This document shows positions 1 to 10,437 of a stretch of 64,000 bases of DNA, piece by piece. The stretch is taken from positions 52,872,012 through 52,936,011 of the forward strand of contig CM059971.1 in NCBI GenBank assembly GCA_030490835.1. Reading direction: 5' to 3'. The translations under genes were made by a program, and so were the position numbers. Positions within the stretch are counted from its first letter, which is position 1. Every line of letters starts with the position of its first letter. Under the pieces are notes generated by a model that ran no database searches, was not told where the DNA came from, and worked only from the letters and a program-made list of their open reading frames with translations. This DNA is from Annona cherimola (lineage: Eukaryota > Streptophyta > Magnoliopsida > Magnoliales > Annonaceae).

Positions 1-458
1 ATCATTCAAGATAGTATATTACTCAAGGAAAAATCATTGGGCTACATCTATGGACTGCAAAATCAAGAAAATCAAATCATTCTAAGTTCAAGGCATGAAG
101 ACAAGCCTCCAAGAAAAGATGAATATGTCGAGTTCCAAGAACAAACTTTCAAGATCAAGAATATCAGTAGAAGAATAAGATAAGATGAATAACAACCAAT
201 CAAGATTACTCTCAAGAAATCCAAGTTCCAACAAGTGCATACAGAAAGTGAAGTCGCACCCGAAGTTGACTTCACCTGTGACCTGGGTCAAGTCTAGGAC
301 CAAGTCAACCTGAAGTGGAACTTGAAGATGCTGAAGACCAAAGTCACACCCGAAGTCGACTCTACATGTGACTTGGGTCGCAACGGTCGAAAAAATTCGA
401 ACGTTGGCTCATTAAATGCGCTCCACCTACCACCAAACGTTCAAATTTACTCCACCAT

Positions 459-466
459 TATAAAAG
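459..466 (+). promoter_or_regulatory. TATA box of the copia 5' LTR
   Basis: TATAAAAG follows a block (CGAACGTTGG..ATTAAATGC) that also precedes a TATA box in the solo LTRs at 19669-21325 (- strand) and, more loosely, 45213-46469. Conservation of position across copies supports it as the U3 core promoter, with R/U5 running to 1390. Confidence 0.6.
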
Positions 467-540
467 AGCATTCAAGTGAACATGCTAGAGGTTAGAGAAA
501 GTATTTACTGAGATCAAACTACCATCCTCTCCAAACATTA

Positions 541-816
541 AGGGTGTGTTTGGCAATTTGAAAAAAATTTCAAGTTAAAACTTTTCAATCTCCATAACTA
601 CTCTTTTTTAAATTATTTTTTACACATCTTTCTATACCATAACCCTACTTTTCAATCATTTCTACACAACTACCAATACAACTAACCTATTTATTTTAAA
701 TTTATTCTCTTTATTCCTCATCATTACCCCTATAATATCACCTCATTTTCTACTGATTTGACAACTTTTACATAAAAAACTTTTCATCAAAAGTTTTACA
801 ACTTCCCAAACACACC
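541..816. mobile_element. Tourist-like (PIF/Harbinger) MITE, copy 1, inside the copia LTR
   Basis: Terminal inverted repeats GGGTGTGTTTGG and CCAAACACACC bound about 276 bp with no coding capacity. TTA/TTAA flanks both ends, consistent with the 3-bp target preference of PIF/Harbinger MITEs. The body ('CTTTTCAATC', 'CAACTAACCTATTTATTTTA') recurs at about 33901, 39818, 43025 and 52846, and inverted at 43327 and 43588. It inserted in the R/U5 side of the LTR. Confidence 0.8.
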
Positions 817-1392
817 TTAAGTGATCAATACAAGTTTCAAGTGAAGAACTTAGCTCCAACTTGTTGAAAGCTACATAGCTGATCAAATCTTTCTTCTACA
901 AGTTCTTTCACGAGCTGAAACCTGCTTACACAATCTATAAAGTACAGTTTCTTTATTTGATTCAATATTTGTATCTGATACTTGGTTTGATATTAGTGAT
1001 TTGAACCAAGTGTAAACAAAGTAGCGTTGTGACTTGAGTGTGACTCGTCACCTACTTGTGCTGTGTTTTATGCAAGCCTCCTAGAGCTGGAATTTAGAAG
1101 AGAGCTGCTACTCTAGCTGTATTTGACAACACATTAGGGGAACCCAAGTCACAACGGGTGTGAGCTTGGAAGAGTGGAGTAGGGAAGGTTGCCCGAACCA
1201 CTATAAAATTTATGTCTACTGCTGTGGTTTGCATTTCTGCTTTTATTTCTTTATTTCTCTTCATATTATTCAACTGTTTCATTAAGGGGATTAAATTAAA
1301 TAGGGAGAGAATTTCTGTTTAAGTAAAAAATTTTAAATACCCAATTCACCCCTCCACTCTTGGGTTATAGTCATAAACTCAGGACCAACAAG

Positions 1393-1404
1393 TGGTATCA
1401 GAGC
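1393..1404 (+). other. Primer binding site (initiator tRNA-Met type)
   Basis: TGGTATCAGAGC, two bases after the LTR end, is the canonical PBS of plant Ty1/copia elements, complementary to the 3' part of initiator methionine tRNA. It fixes the LTR boundary and the orientation of the element. Confidence 0.92.
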
Positions 1405-1438
1405 AGGTCTTTGAGTTTAAACCAAAGAGATCCTATAT

Positions 1439-3304
1439 ATGACATCTCAACAAACTTCTACCCCTGCATTTGCCGAGGGCCAATCCTTCACAAGGCCACC
1501 TCTATTTGATGGGAGTAACTTCGGTTATTGGAAGTTGAGAATGAAACAATTAATCAAGGCTACGAATATAGATTCTTGGATTGCTATCCAAGATAGTGTT
1601 GTGTTGCCTATTGATGAAAGAGTCTCTATATGGTCCAAGGAGGAAGTTAGAACCGTTAAAAGAAACACAAAAGCCATGAATTCCCTCTTTTGTGCACTAA
1701 CAGCATCTGAGTATGATAGAGTATCCTCATGCTAAACCACTAAAGAAATATGGGACACTCTTACATCTATTTATGAGGAAATTTCTCAAGTCCAAGGGAC
1801 GAGAAGAAATATTTTGATTAGAGAGTTAGAAAGCTTTAAAATGCTTGAAACTGAAAATATTTCTGAAATATTTGCTAGATTTTCTAAGATTACTAATGCC
1901 TTAAAAGGTCTTGGGAAAGCTATTTCTGAATCTGAGCAGGTAATGAAAATTCTAAGAGCGCTACCTGAATCTTGAACTCCAAAGATCACGGCCATTGAGG
2001 AAGCAAAGGACCTCAACAAGCTACGGCTTGAAGATCTCATAAGTTCACTCATGTCACATGAGTTGATTAAGAGGAGAAACGAGGAGCAGCACAAAGGCAA
2101 AAGAGTCATTGCCTTAAAAACCGCACAAGTTTCAGACGACTCCGCCTCATCCTCCCAAAACGACGATGAGGAGATTGCACTACTTACAAGATGCTTCAGA
2201 AAATTCGTAAGAAAAGGAAAGAATTTCAAGAGCTTTAAAGAAAGAAATTTAAAGGAGAAAAAGAAGGAGACTACAAAGTGCTTCCGGTGTGGTGGTATGG
2301 GGCATATGCAAGCCCAATGCCCAACACCCGAAGAAAACAAATCAAAGGAATGAAGGGAAAAGAAGGATCAAGGTGAAAATAGAAAATTTCAAAGACCTAA
2401 AGGAAGAGGTATGTAAGTCAACGAGAAGACATCCACAACATGCAGCTCCTCAAATAAAGAAAATAAGGCTGCAAATTGTGCAAGGATTTGTTGCATGGCT
2501 ACAATAGAAGAAGATTTGAACCTATGCCTTGCAGCAACAGAAATTTTGGAAGATCAAACCACTTCAACAAACTGCACAAGTAGTGAAGAGGTAACCTCTA
2601 AACCAAAATCTATTTCTATTTTCTCTTCCACAAATGAATGTCTTAAATGTGCTGAATTGGAAGAACTACAACAAGCCTATGATTCATTATATGAGGAAAT
2701 AAAGAAGTTGGGAAATAAGTTCACAATGAAGAAAAGACAATGTGATGCAGTAATTATTGTAAACGGAAAACTTGCAGAAAAAGTTGATCATTTGACAAAC
2801 GAAAAGAAAATATTGACAAATGAAATGGAAAAACTTAAAAAGGAAAATAAATCATTAAATAAATCACTTTCTAAGTTCTCCAATCCAGGGGAAAGCGTCA
2901 AAATGTTTTTGAATATGACCGCCCAAAATAACAAGAGAGGACTTGGGTATTCCACATTTGAGAAGGGAGAAAGTAGCAAGTCAAATGCTCCAAGGACTTA
3001 TAAAAATCAAGCAAAACTCATCCATGCTAAACCAAAAATGAATCATATTGCTTGGACCAAAAGACCAACTTGGGAACCTACTACTACATGGATTCCCACT
3101 CCAAGACTCCCGAGAGCTTGTAACTTTTCTAATAAGATGGGGCACAAAGTATATCAATGTAAAATGAGATATTTACATGACTTTGGTGTAAAATTGGTTT
3201 GGGTACCTAAAAGCATTGGATTTATGCCTTCAAAGGGAGATCAACGTAGAGTCAAATGGTTAACTAACCTAAATGGACCCATAAAATGGGTACTAAAAAG
3301 ATAA
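1439..3304 (+). pseudogene. Copia gag (UBN2-type capsid plus zinc knuckle), broken by stops
   Basis: One reading frame runs from ATG 1439 to TAA 3304. The N-terminal ~270 residues resemble the copia-type Gag (UBN2) domain: 'PPLFDGSNFGYWKLRM', then 'EIWDTLTSIYE', then 'LRALPES'. A CX2CX4HX4C zinc knuckle (CFRCGGMGHMQAQC) lies at about 2280-2322. A lysine-rich coiled-coil-like stretch follows (2640-2900), then a tail with a second, decayed knuckle (CNFSNKMGHKVYQC, first CX2C lost) and the 'KLVWVPK' sequence seen in SIRE-lineage Gags. In-frame stops at 1733, about 1973 and 2351, plus others before 2495, break it. It packaged the element RNA in life; it is non-functional now. Confidence 0.85.
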
Positions 3305-3350
3305 GCTCCACTTGACTTTATTTTTGCAAGTTTGTCTTAAAGCAAAGGCC

Positions 3351-3715
3351 AATAATATGTGGTTTATGGATAGTGGCTGCTAAAGACACATGATGGGAGA
3401 AAAAGGATTATTCCATAAAATCAAACCATGTAGTGAAGGAACGGTTGCTTTTAAAAACAATGAAAAAGGTATAATCAAAGGTAAAAGAAATGTTTGTAGA
3501 ATTTCAAATGCATGTATTGATGATGTATTATTTGTTGAAGGACTCAAACACAACTTAATGAGTATTAGCCAATTATGTGATAACGGTTATAAAGTTGTAT
3601 TTGATGATGATCACATAGTTTTTAGTGAAAAAAGACATGAAAATGTATATTTGGTTTGTCTAGATGAACTTGATGGAAAATGTCTAATAGCTATAGAAAA
3701 TTATCCATGGATATG
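3351..3715 (+). pseudogene. Copia aspartic protease region of pol (5' part of pol)
   Basis: The sequence reads NNMWFMDSGC-stop-RHMMGEKGLF, the copia protease signature with catalytic Asp-Ser-Gly at 3369-3377. The usual Ser after Cys has become TAA at 3381. It continues 'IDDVLFVEGLKHNLMSISQLCDNGYKV', the normal C-terminal half of the copia protease. It is in a different frame from gag, so a frameshift or lost fusion lies near 3304-3350. The reading frame is cut at 3715 by the solo LTR at 3716-5152 and resumes at 5153 with WHKRLGH. Confidence 0.88.
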
Positions 3716-5152
3716 TGACGAGCTGCGTATATGTCAATTAAAATGCTCGCTATTTACGCAAGTATACGTGTCGTGTCAAGTAATAAAGAGCGAGTAGAGT
3801 ATCGTTCCCACGAGGATTGTATTAAACGGAATAGCACCTTGAATCTCAATTGTCTAAGTGAATTGGTAGAATAAATGAGAGTTTTCTCTTAAAGAATAAA
3901 ACTAAACTAAACAAAGCAGTAAATTACCAGAGTGGGATGGAATATTACTGAGATTGCCTTGAGATGATAAAGATAGGTGGGAATATGAATTCATTGAATT
4001 ATAGCTATGTTATTTGGTTCCAATTAAGTTAATTGTGCAGAGATTACTAATCTAGGTTCATTCATATTCATATATGTCTTCCAACACATACAAACCTAAC
4101 TAAGTTCTAGTTATATGCTATGTTCCCATGCATACAAGTAAAACCAGGTTGATAACCATATAACTTAATCATGATTACACAGGGTTAATAGGTATATTCC
4201 TATCCATATTAACATCTAACACAACATGAGTTAGAATACTTGTGCCTTATATATAGATTTTATTCAAATTCCACTTTTCCAAGCATGAATCTGAATATTA
4301 GATCAATCCACAAGGTTTCAAGACTTGTAAACGCATTAAGCATGATATATAAAGGTAATCTCAAGTAACACAAGTCACAGCACAACAGTATTATCAATTT
4401 AAGCATAAGAAAATCAAATATCATAAGCTATGAGTTCAAATCCTACATATCTCCCACTATAAGAAGGTTTAGCCCATTAACATGACTTCAATTCCCATTA
4501 AAATCAAGTTACAATCATCTCCAAGAACACAGAGAAAAGGAAAGAGAAAGGAAAGAGAATGAGAAAGAGAAGAACTAAATCCCAGAAGCTTCCACCAGCG
4601 AGATCGGATCTCCTCTTTCGTTTGCGATGGAAAACAAATCTTTTTCCTTCTCTATGCGGCTGCTCTAGCGGCTCTCTCCACGCCTCTGCTCTCTTTGGCC
4701 TCTGGAACTCTAAGTCTTTATTTAAACTAACAGCCTGCATAGCAAAACCCGCGCGTACGAATGCGTATTGGCGCCTAGGCGCCAACTCTATGGATGCACT
4801 AGGTTGTGTGAAGTGTTAGAGATTCTGGCAAAGGCCTGTAGAATTGCGCCTGGGCGCCACGAGATGACGCTTGGGCGCCAACCCCATGCTCCTTCACTTG
4901 GCTCTGTTCTGTACTCAACTCGCTCGCGTGCTTGTAATTCTCCGTCCTTCCTGTAAAAATGAATGAAACTAAATAAACGAACTAAAAATGCCTAATTTAT
5001 ACTAAAAATGCATAAAAACTACATAATGCTCCTAAAATGCAAAGTGAGTAAAAATTTAGCTAAATAGATGCAAACTAAACCTAATCTCTTGGACTAACAC
5101 GCAAAAATAGTCTAAAATAGGCCATGATAACATGTACTTTTACGAGTTATCA
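3716..5152 (-). mobile_element. Solo LTR (1.44 kb family), inserted in copia pol
   Basis: The element runs TGACGAGC...GAGTTATCA (TG..CA) and is flanked by an exact 5-bp TSD ATATG (3711-3715 and 5153-5157). Removing it restores the pol reading ...ENYPWIWHKRLGH. The two ends are not direct repeats of each other, and there is no PBS or PPT, so a solo LTR is the simplest reading. A second copy lies at 60065-61520 in the opposite orientation. A TTTAAATA box on the - strand (about 4720) suggests transcription on -, and the copy contains several GGCGCC-type palindromes. The 93-residue ORF inside (4504-4785, -) matches no known protein. A Ty3/gypsy origin is a guess. Confidence 0.85.
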
Positions 5153-6110
5153 ATATGGCATAAAAGACTTGGACATATTAATATGTCAAATATTAAAACT
5201 TTGTGGAAAAAGAGCCTAGTGGAAGGGTTACCAAAGCTTAAATATGACAAAGATAAGATTTGTAAAGCTTATCAATTATCCAAGCAACCCAAGATGTCAT
5301 TTTTCACCAAAAAAGAAATTTCAACGACTAGGCCACTTGAATTACTGCATATGGATCTTTATGGGTCATCAGACATTTTAAACCTTGGTGGGAAAAAGTA
5401 CGTATTTGTAATTGTTGATGATTTTTCAAGATTCACATGGATAATACTCTTAGCTAGCAAAGATGAGGCATTTTCTATATTTATCACATTTTCAAATTTG
5501 ATGTAAAATGAAAAACAAAATACAATTATTTCTGTTAGAAGTGATCATGGTGGCGAATTTGAAAATAAACAATTCATAGAGTTTTGCAATGTTAAAGGAA
5601 TTCACCATATATTTTCTGTACCAAGAACCCCTCAACAAAATGGGGTTGTTGAAAGGAAAAATTAGACAATACAAGAAATGGCTAGAACTATGTTAAATGA
5701 GAGTAAATTGTCCAAAAAATTTTAGGGTGAAGCTGTAAGTACAGCTTGTCATATATTAAACCGAGTTACCATTAGAGCAATCTTGAAAAAGACCCATATG
5801 AACTTTGGAAAGGTAGAAAACCAAACATATCATATTTCCATGCCTTTGGATGTACATGCTATGTGTTAAACAATAGAAAAACCAACTTGGATAAATTAGA
5901 TGCCAAAAGTGATGAGGCAATTCTTCTTGTTTATTTATCAAATAGCAAAGCATATAGAGTCTTTAATAAGAAAAATCAAATAGTAGAAGAATCAATACAT
6001 ATTGTCTTTGATGAATTTAACCAAACTCCGAGAAAGGAGAATGAATTAAGTAATGCAGATGAGATATCAAAGAACCCAAAGGTGGAACAATAAGAGCAAC
6101 AAAGAGAAGC
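5153..6110 (+). pseudogene. Copia integrase region of pol
   Basis: It begins with the GAG-pre-integrase zinc motif 'IWHKRLGHINM...KICKAYQLSKQ'; the second Cys of the expected CXXC is Tyr. The catalytic core shows 'LLHMDLYG' (first Asp at 5353) and 'VRSDHGGEFENKQF' (second Asp at 5543), then 'PQQNGVVERKN'. This is the D,D(35)E integrase that joined the cDNA to target DNA. In-frame stops follow 'SNLM' (about 5504), 'ERKN' and 'SKKF', and frames change near 5760-5860 ('MLNNRKTNLDKLDAKSDEAILLVYLSNSKAYRVFNKK', the usual C-terminal copia stretch). Not functional. Confidence 0.88.
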
Positions 6111-7121
6111 AAAAGCAAAACAAGAAAATTCCATAGAGGAAAGGGTAAGTGAAGGTAACAACTCTTATAAACCTCCAATTGATTTAAAATTCAAAAATGA
6201 TCATCTAATTGAGCAAGTTATTGTTAATATCTATGAAGGAGTAAAAACTAAAAGGTCAAGACACAATATTTGAAAAGAATTCGCTTTTGTGTCAAAAATT
6301 GAACCAACATCCATTGATCAAGCTCTTAGTGATGAAAACTGGATCACCGCAATGCAAGAAGAGCTAAACCAATTTGAAAGAAACAATGTATGACACCTAG
6401 TTCCTAGACTCAAAGATTGCATAGTTATTGACACTAAATGAGTGTTTAGGAAAAAATTAGATGAAAATGGACTTGTGGTGAGAAACAAAGCCAGATTAGT
6501 AGCCAAAGGATATTCCCAAGAAGAAGGAATAGATTTTGAAGAATCTTATGCTCCTATGGCTAGATTAGAAATCATACGTATCCTACTAGCATTTGTTTCT
6601 CACATGGATTTTAAATTGTTTCAAATGGATGTAAAAAACTCATTTGTGAATGGTTACTTGAATGAAGAAGTTTATGTTGAACAACCTCCGGGATTCGAAG
6701 AAAAGGATCAATCAAAATATGTTTTTAAATTAACCAAAGCACTATATGGACTAAAACAAGCTCCACGAGCTTGGTATGATAGGCTAAGCAAATTTTTTAT
6801 TGATCATAAATTTCAAAGAGGAAAGATTGATATAACATCATTCATCAAGTATAAGGATAAAAATATTTTAATTGTTCAAATTTATGTTGGTGATATAATA
6901 TTTGGTGTTACTAATAAAAATCTGTGCTAAGGATTTTTTGAGATTATGTAGAGTGAATTTGAAATGAGCATGATGGGAGAATTGAACTTCTTCCTTGGGC
7001 TACAAATTAAACAACAAGCGGAAAGAATCTTTTAAAATCAGTCCAAGTATGTCAAAGAAATGTTAAAGAAGTTCGAAATGCAGAATAGCAAAGGCGTAAA
7101 CACACCAATGAGTTCAACTAT
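6111..7121 (+). pseudogene. Copia reverse transcriptase region of pol, active-site Asp lost
   Basis: The order is 'LSDENWITAMQEELNQFERNNV', then (ORF 6442-6930) '[27 protein letters not shown]', '[25 protein letters not shown]', '[16 protein letters not shown]'. The catalytic YVDD box reads YVGD at 6883-6894: the first Asp of the pair is Gly, which should abolish polymerisation. Stops occur near 6392, 6439, 6928, 6949 and 7033. The frame continues to 'NTPMSSTI' at 7121, where the solo LTR 7122-9620 cuts it. Confidence 0.9.
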
Positions 7122-9620
7122 TGTGAAACCTCGACCCTATACGCGTCATTTCAAGATTGTAACCTTAGATTTTTTTGTAATTATTTTTATGATAAATGAA
7201 AATTCATAAATTATATTGATGGATATGTGCATTGGAGATTAAAATAGTGCAATTAAGAATTTAACCCATGTGAATAGTAACCTGGGATTAAGACACGTGA
7301 TTAAGAGTTAATCACTGGATTAACCTAATCACAAAAAGACAAAATAGAGATTTAATCACTACAGGACGAAATAGCAATTCTTTTTTATATTTTAATACAA
7401 ATTTGGATTTTAGTGGAAAAATAGAGAAAATTTCATAATTTGCAATCCTGGCGTCGGAATTCGATGAAATTTTTTATGGATGGTTAAAAATTCATGATGG
7501 ACATGATGAATGGGTTAAGATGTGATGAAAATCACAAATCAAGAGTCAAGATGAAACGTCAAATGGTGATCAAAAAGTAACTTATCTTTTTCATTAATGT
7601 TACTTTTGACTTTTTATTTAAATAAATAATAAAAAATAAAAAATTAAATGAAAAGCAGCTGCAGCAGGGGCGTGAGCAGGGGGTGGTCGGGAAAATTTGA
7701 CCAAATCAATTGTCCATGATCATCATCATCCAAAATCAACGGTTAGGATTTATTTAGCTTAAATTAAATAATTTTAAAAATTAATAAATAGGACTACATA
7801 GGGTGGGCTGGAGCAGGCATAAGGTGGCTGCTCTTGGCTCAATGCATTTTTCAAAATTAGGAAAAAATACCATTTTATAATTAAATACCTCAAGCCAGGG
7901 GGTAAATTCTAAATTCTTAAAAAATAAGCCCTATAAATAGGGCCAAGGGGTGTACATCCAAAGCACATTCTCCCAGCTCCACTTGAGCAAATTCCAAGTT
8001 ACCAAACCCTCTCACACGTCCGAGGAAGAAGAAGAGAAAGTGTGAGAAAAAGTGGGATATCTCCACTTCGGGTAAGTGATTTCTACCCAAATTTATTTTG
8101 GATGTTAATTAGGGTAAAACCATGCTTAGATAATTCCTAATAATGATAAAATATGTGTAGTTATAATGTTTAATCGGAATTATGCCGAAACATCAAAAAT
8201 TTGGAGCAAAGATGGAACATTCGGGAATATAGCATATGATATGTGAAAATAATGCTCCAAAATTTATACATGATGATTTGGGATGTATGAATATAATAAA
8301 TATGATGTTGGAATGATGATATATTAATTTCATGATTTTTGAAATTAAGGATTATGCTTAAGTGAATTTATGTTGAATTTTAGTATATCGAGAAAGTGAT
8401 TTATTTAGCCAAGTAAATGATGATAAATTCAAAATACATGAATTTTTCCATGATATACTAAGTATAAGCTATGTCATGGTATTTTTTATTTTTGAAAAAA
8501 ATGTCAATTTTTGGAACCCATGAACAGTAACCACGTTACTGTGAACAGTAACCTCGGATGAACACTAATTTGCTACAGTAACCATAAACAGTAAACAGCG
8601 TGATTTTGGAGAAAATTTGAGATTAATATTTAAATATAAGGATGAAATTTATGAGGAACCTATGGATAAAAATATCCATATAAAGAAATAATGCCCGAAT
8701 ATTATAAAGCATGCATGGGAAGCAACTTGAATAGAAGAAATGAAATATCCTTTTTCCTTGAATAGGAAAAGAAAAAGAAAAAGTCGATGACACCAACTGA
8801 GGAGGTAAGCAAGTTATATCTTTTGCAAATTATTTCCAAAATGCTTGAAATTGTTTGTAAATTACTTTATAAAATTTATTTAAGGTTGGTCATACCTATA
8901 ACTGTTTTACATGAACTAAAGTACGTTTATTAAATTTTTTATTAAATATTTTTTATGAAATTCTTTATGATTTACAAATATCATGCCGGCATGTGTATGT
9001 AAATGAGCATGTGCACGAGGAATAGGCCATAGTTGAGGTAGTAAGCGGACCGGATGTCCCCCTCACTATTGCCAAGTCTCTTATATAGGCCTAGCCGGCG
9101 GCGACCTTCCTGAGATGGGAGCATGTACGGGATGGGCGCCTAGCTAGCGTCGCATCTAAAGGAATGTCATGAATGCTATGAATGCTTTGCATTTGCATTT
9201 TATGAAATGCATGAAAAATGATTGAAAAATTATGTATGGCTTGCTTACTGAGTATTATTACTCACCCATGCTTTTTCAACAACAAACAAGAAATGATGAT
9301 GAAGGCAGCATGCAAAATGATATGTAATTTGATAAAAATGTTGTATATGTAAATTTTTATGTAAAGATAATTATGATAATTTTGAGATGGAAAAGAATAT
9401 CTTTTCAAAGATGATGTTTTATGAACAGGTTGTGATGATAACTGTGATATGAGAAATATATTTTATGTCAGATAAATGATGAAAATTTTCCATGTATTGA
9501 TGATATATGTATATAAAAAAAATTATGTCGTGTGATCAGGGCAACAATCCTGAGTCACGTTTACTAATAAAAAATAATCCCGGAGTAAGGCTTCTAGGCA
9601 CCCCGGTTCGAGGCGCCACA
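7122..9620 (+). mobile_element. Solo LTR (2.5 kb, TGTG..CACA family), inserted in copia pol
   Basis: TGTGAAACC...GGCGCCACA is flanked by an exact 5-bp TSD ACTAT (7117-7121 and 9621-9625). Excision restores pol ('PMSSTI' then 'KFDKDEKGKPIEQ'). The length is 2499 bp with no coding sequence, PBS or PPT. Related copies are 52472-57309 (-), 53287-55293 (+) and, more distantly, the ~6-kb LTRs at 10438 and 58564. Long non-coding LTRs with these termini suggest a Ty3/gypsy chromovirus (Tekay/Del type), but no internal domains are present to prove it. An internal block near 9000-9170 ('CGGACCGGATGTCCCCCTC', 'CCTGAGATGGGAGCATGTA') is the most conserved part among copies. Confidence 0.87.
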
Positions 9621-10330
9621 ACTATCAAGTTCGACAAGGATGAAAAGGGTAAACCAATAGAACAAAAATTGTATAGAAGAATGATAGGATCTTTATTATA
9701 CTTAACTGCTTCTAGACCTGATATTTTATTTGGTGTTTGCATGTGTTCTAGATTTCAATCATGTCCTAAAGAATCACATTTAATAGCCGTAAAAAAAAAT
9801 TCAGATATTTGATAAATACCACTAATCTAGGACTATGGTATCCAGAGGGGTCAACATTTGATCTAATCGACTACTCGGATGCGGATTTTGCGGGTTACAA
9901 AGTAGATAGAAAAAGCACTAGTGGAACATGTCAGTTTCTTGGAAACGTGTTGGTTTCATGATTTTTAAGAAAACAAACTAGTGTTGCTCTATCCACTGCT
10001 GAAGCCGAATATATAGCCGTCGGGAGCTTTTGTGCACAATTATTTTGGATAAAACAACAACTTAAGGACTATAGTGTTGATTATCATGATATTCTAATTA
10101 GATGTGATAATACAAATGTAATTTGTTTAACCAAAAATCCTGTGTTGCATTCTAGAACAAAGCATATAGATGTAAGACACTATTTTATTCATGAACATGT
10201 TGAAAATCATGATATTTGTTTAGAATATGTGAAAACAGAGGACCAAATAGCAAACATTTTCACCAAACCATTAGCAAATGAGCCATTTTACAAAATTAGA
10301 AATGATATGGGTATGATTGAGTTTGATTAG
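9621..10330 (+). pseudogene. Copia RT C-terminal part and RNase H, end of pol
   Basis: It resumes pol after the solo LTR: 'LYRRMIGSLLYLTASRPDILFGVCMCSRFQ' (RT C-terminal), then RNase H motifs 'LIDYSDADFAGYKVDRKSTSGTC', 'ALSTAEAEYIAVG', 'LIRCDNTNVICLTKNPVLHSRTKHIDVRHYFIHE', and the end 'EDQIANIFTKPL...MIEFD' with TAA/TAG-type stop at 10328-10330. A frameshift lies near 9800 and a TGA replaces the usual Trp of 'VSWF' at 9959. RNase H removes the RNA strand during reverse transcription. No envelope-like ORF follows before the PPT. Confidence 0.9.
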
Positions 10331-10343
10331 AAGCAATATATGA

Positions 10344-10354
10344 TAAGGGGAGCA
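10344..10354 (+). other. Polypurine tract of the copia element
   Basis: AAGGGGAGCA directly precedes TGTTAG, the first bases of the 3' LTR. It lies 14 bases after the pol stop codon, the normal layout for copia elements lacking an extra ORF. Confidence 0.85.
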
Positions 10355-10437
10355 TGTTAGAAAAACCAAGTCTGGTGAGCCAAGTCGACCTCAGTCAGCC
10401 CAAGTAGACTTCACTGAAGTCGACTCTTGTGGCGCCC
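10355..10437 (+). mobile_element. Start of the copia 3' LTR (left part)
   Basis: It begins TGTTAGAAAAACC after the PPT and holds AAGTCGAC-type palindromes like those of the other copia LTRs here. It is interrupted after 83 bp by the large LTR at 10438-16416, and a short remainder follows at 16417-16463. Confidence 0.8.

Larger units (their letters stand above)
1..1390 (+). mobile_element. 5' LTR of SIRE-like Ty1/copia element (left part outside window)
   Basis: The LTR ends with ACCAACA at 1384-1390, immediately followed by a PBS, so this is the 5' LTR of the element that follows. Its first bases (expected TGTTGG) lie left of the window. It contains SalI-type palindromes (AAGTCGACTT-like) at about 240-365, a TATA box near 459, and a Tourist-like MITE at 541-816. 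The final ~70 bases match, in reverse complement, the first bases of the LTRs at 19669 and 63329, which share the phrase 'AACCCAAGAGGGGAGGGGTG'. Length, PBS type and following domains all fit a copia LTR. Confidence 0.85.

Noticed and set aside
1786..2340. 184-residue - strand ORF
   Set aside because: It lies wholly opposite the copia gag; Ser/Phe/Leu composition and no domain.
4504..4785. 93-residue ORF in the 1.44-kb LTR as a gene
   Set aside because: The corresponding stretch in the second copy (60520-60768) preserves only a short common segment (EQPHREG) and is otherwise shifted, so no selection for protein is evident.
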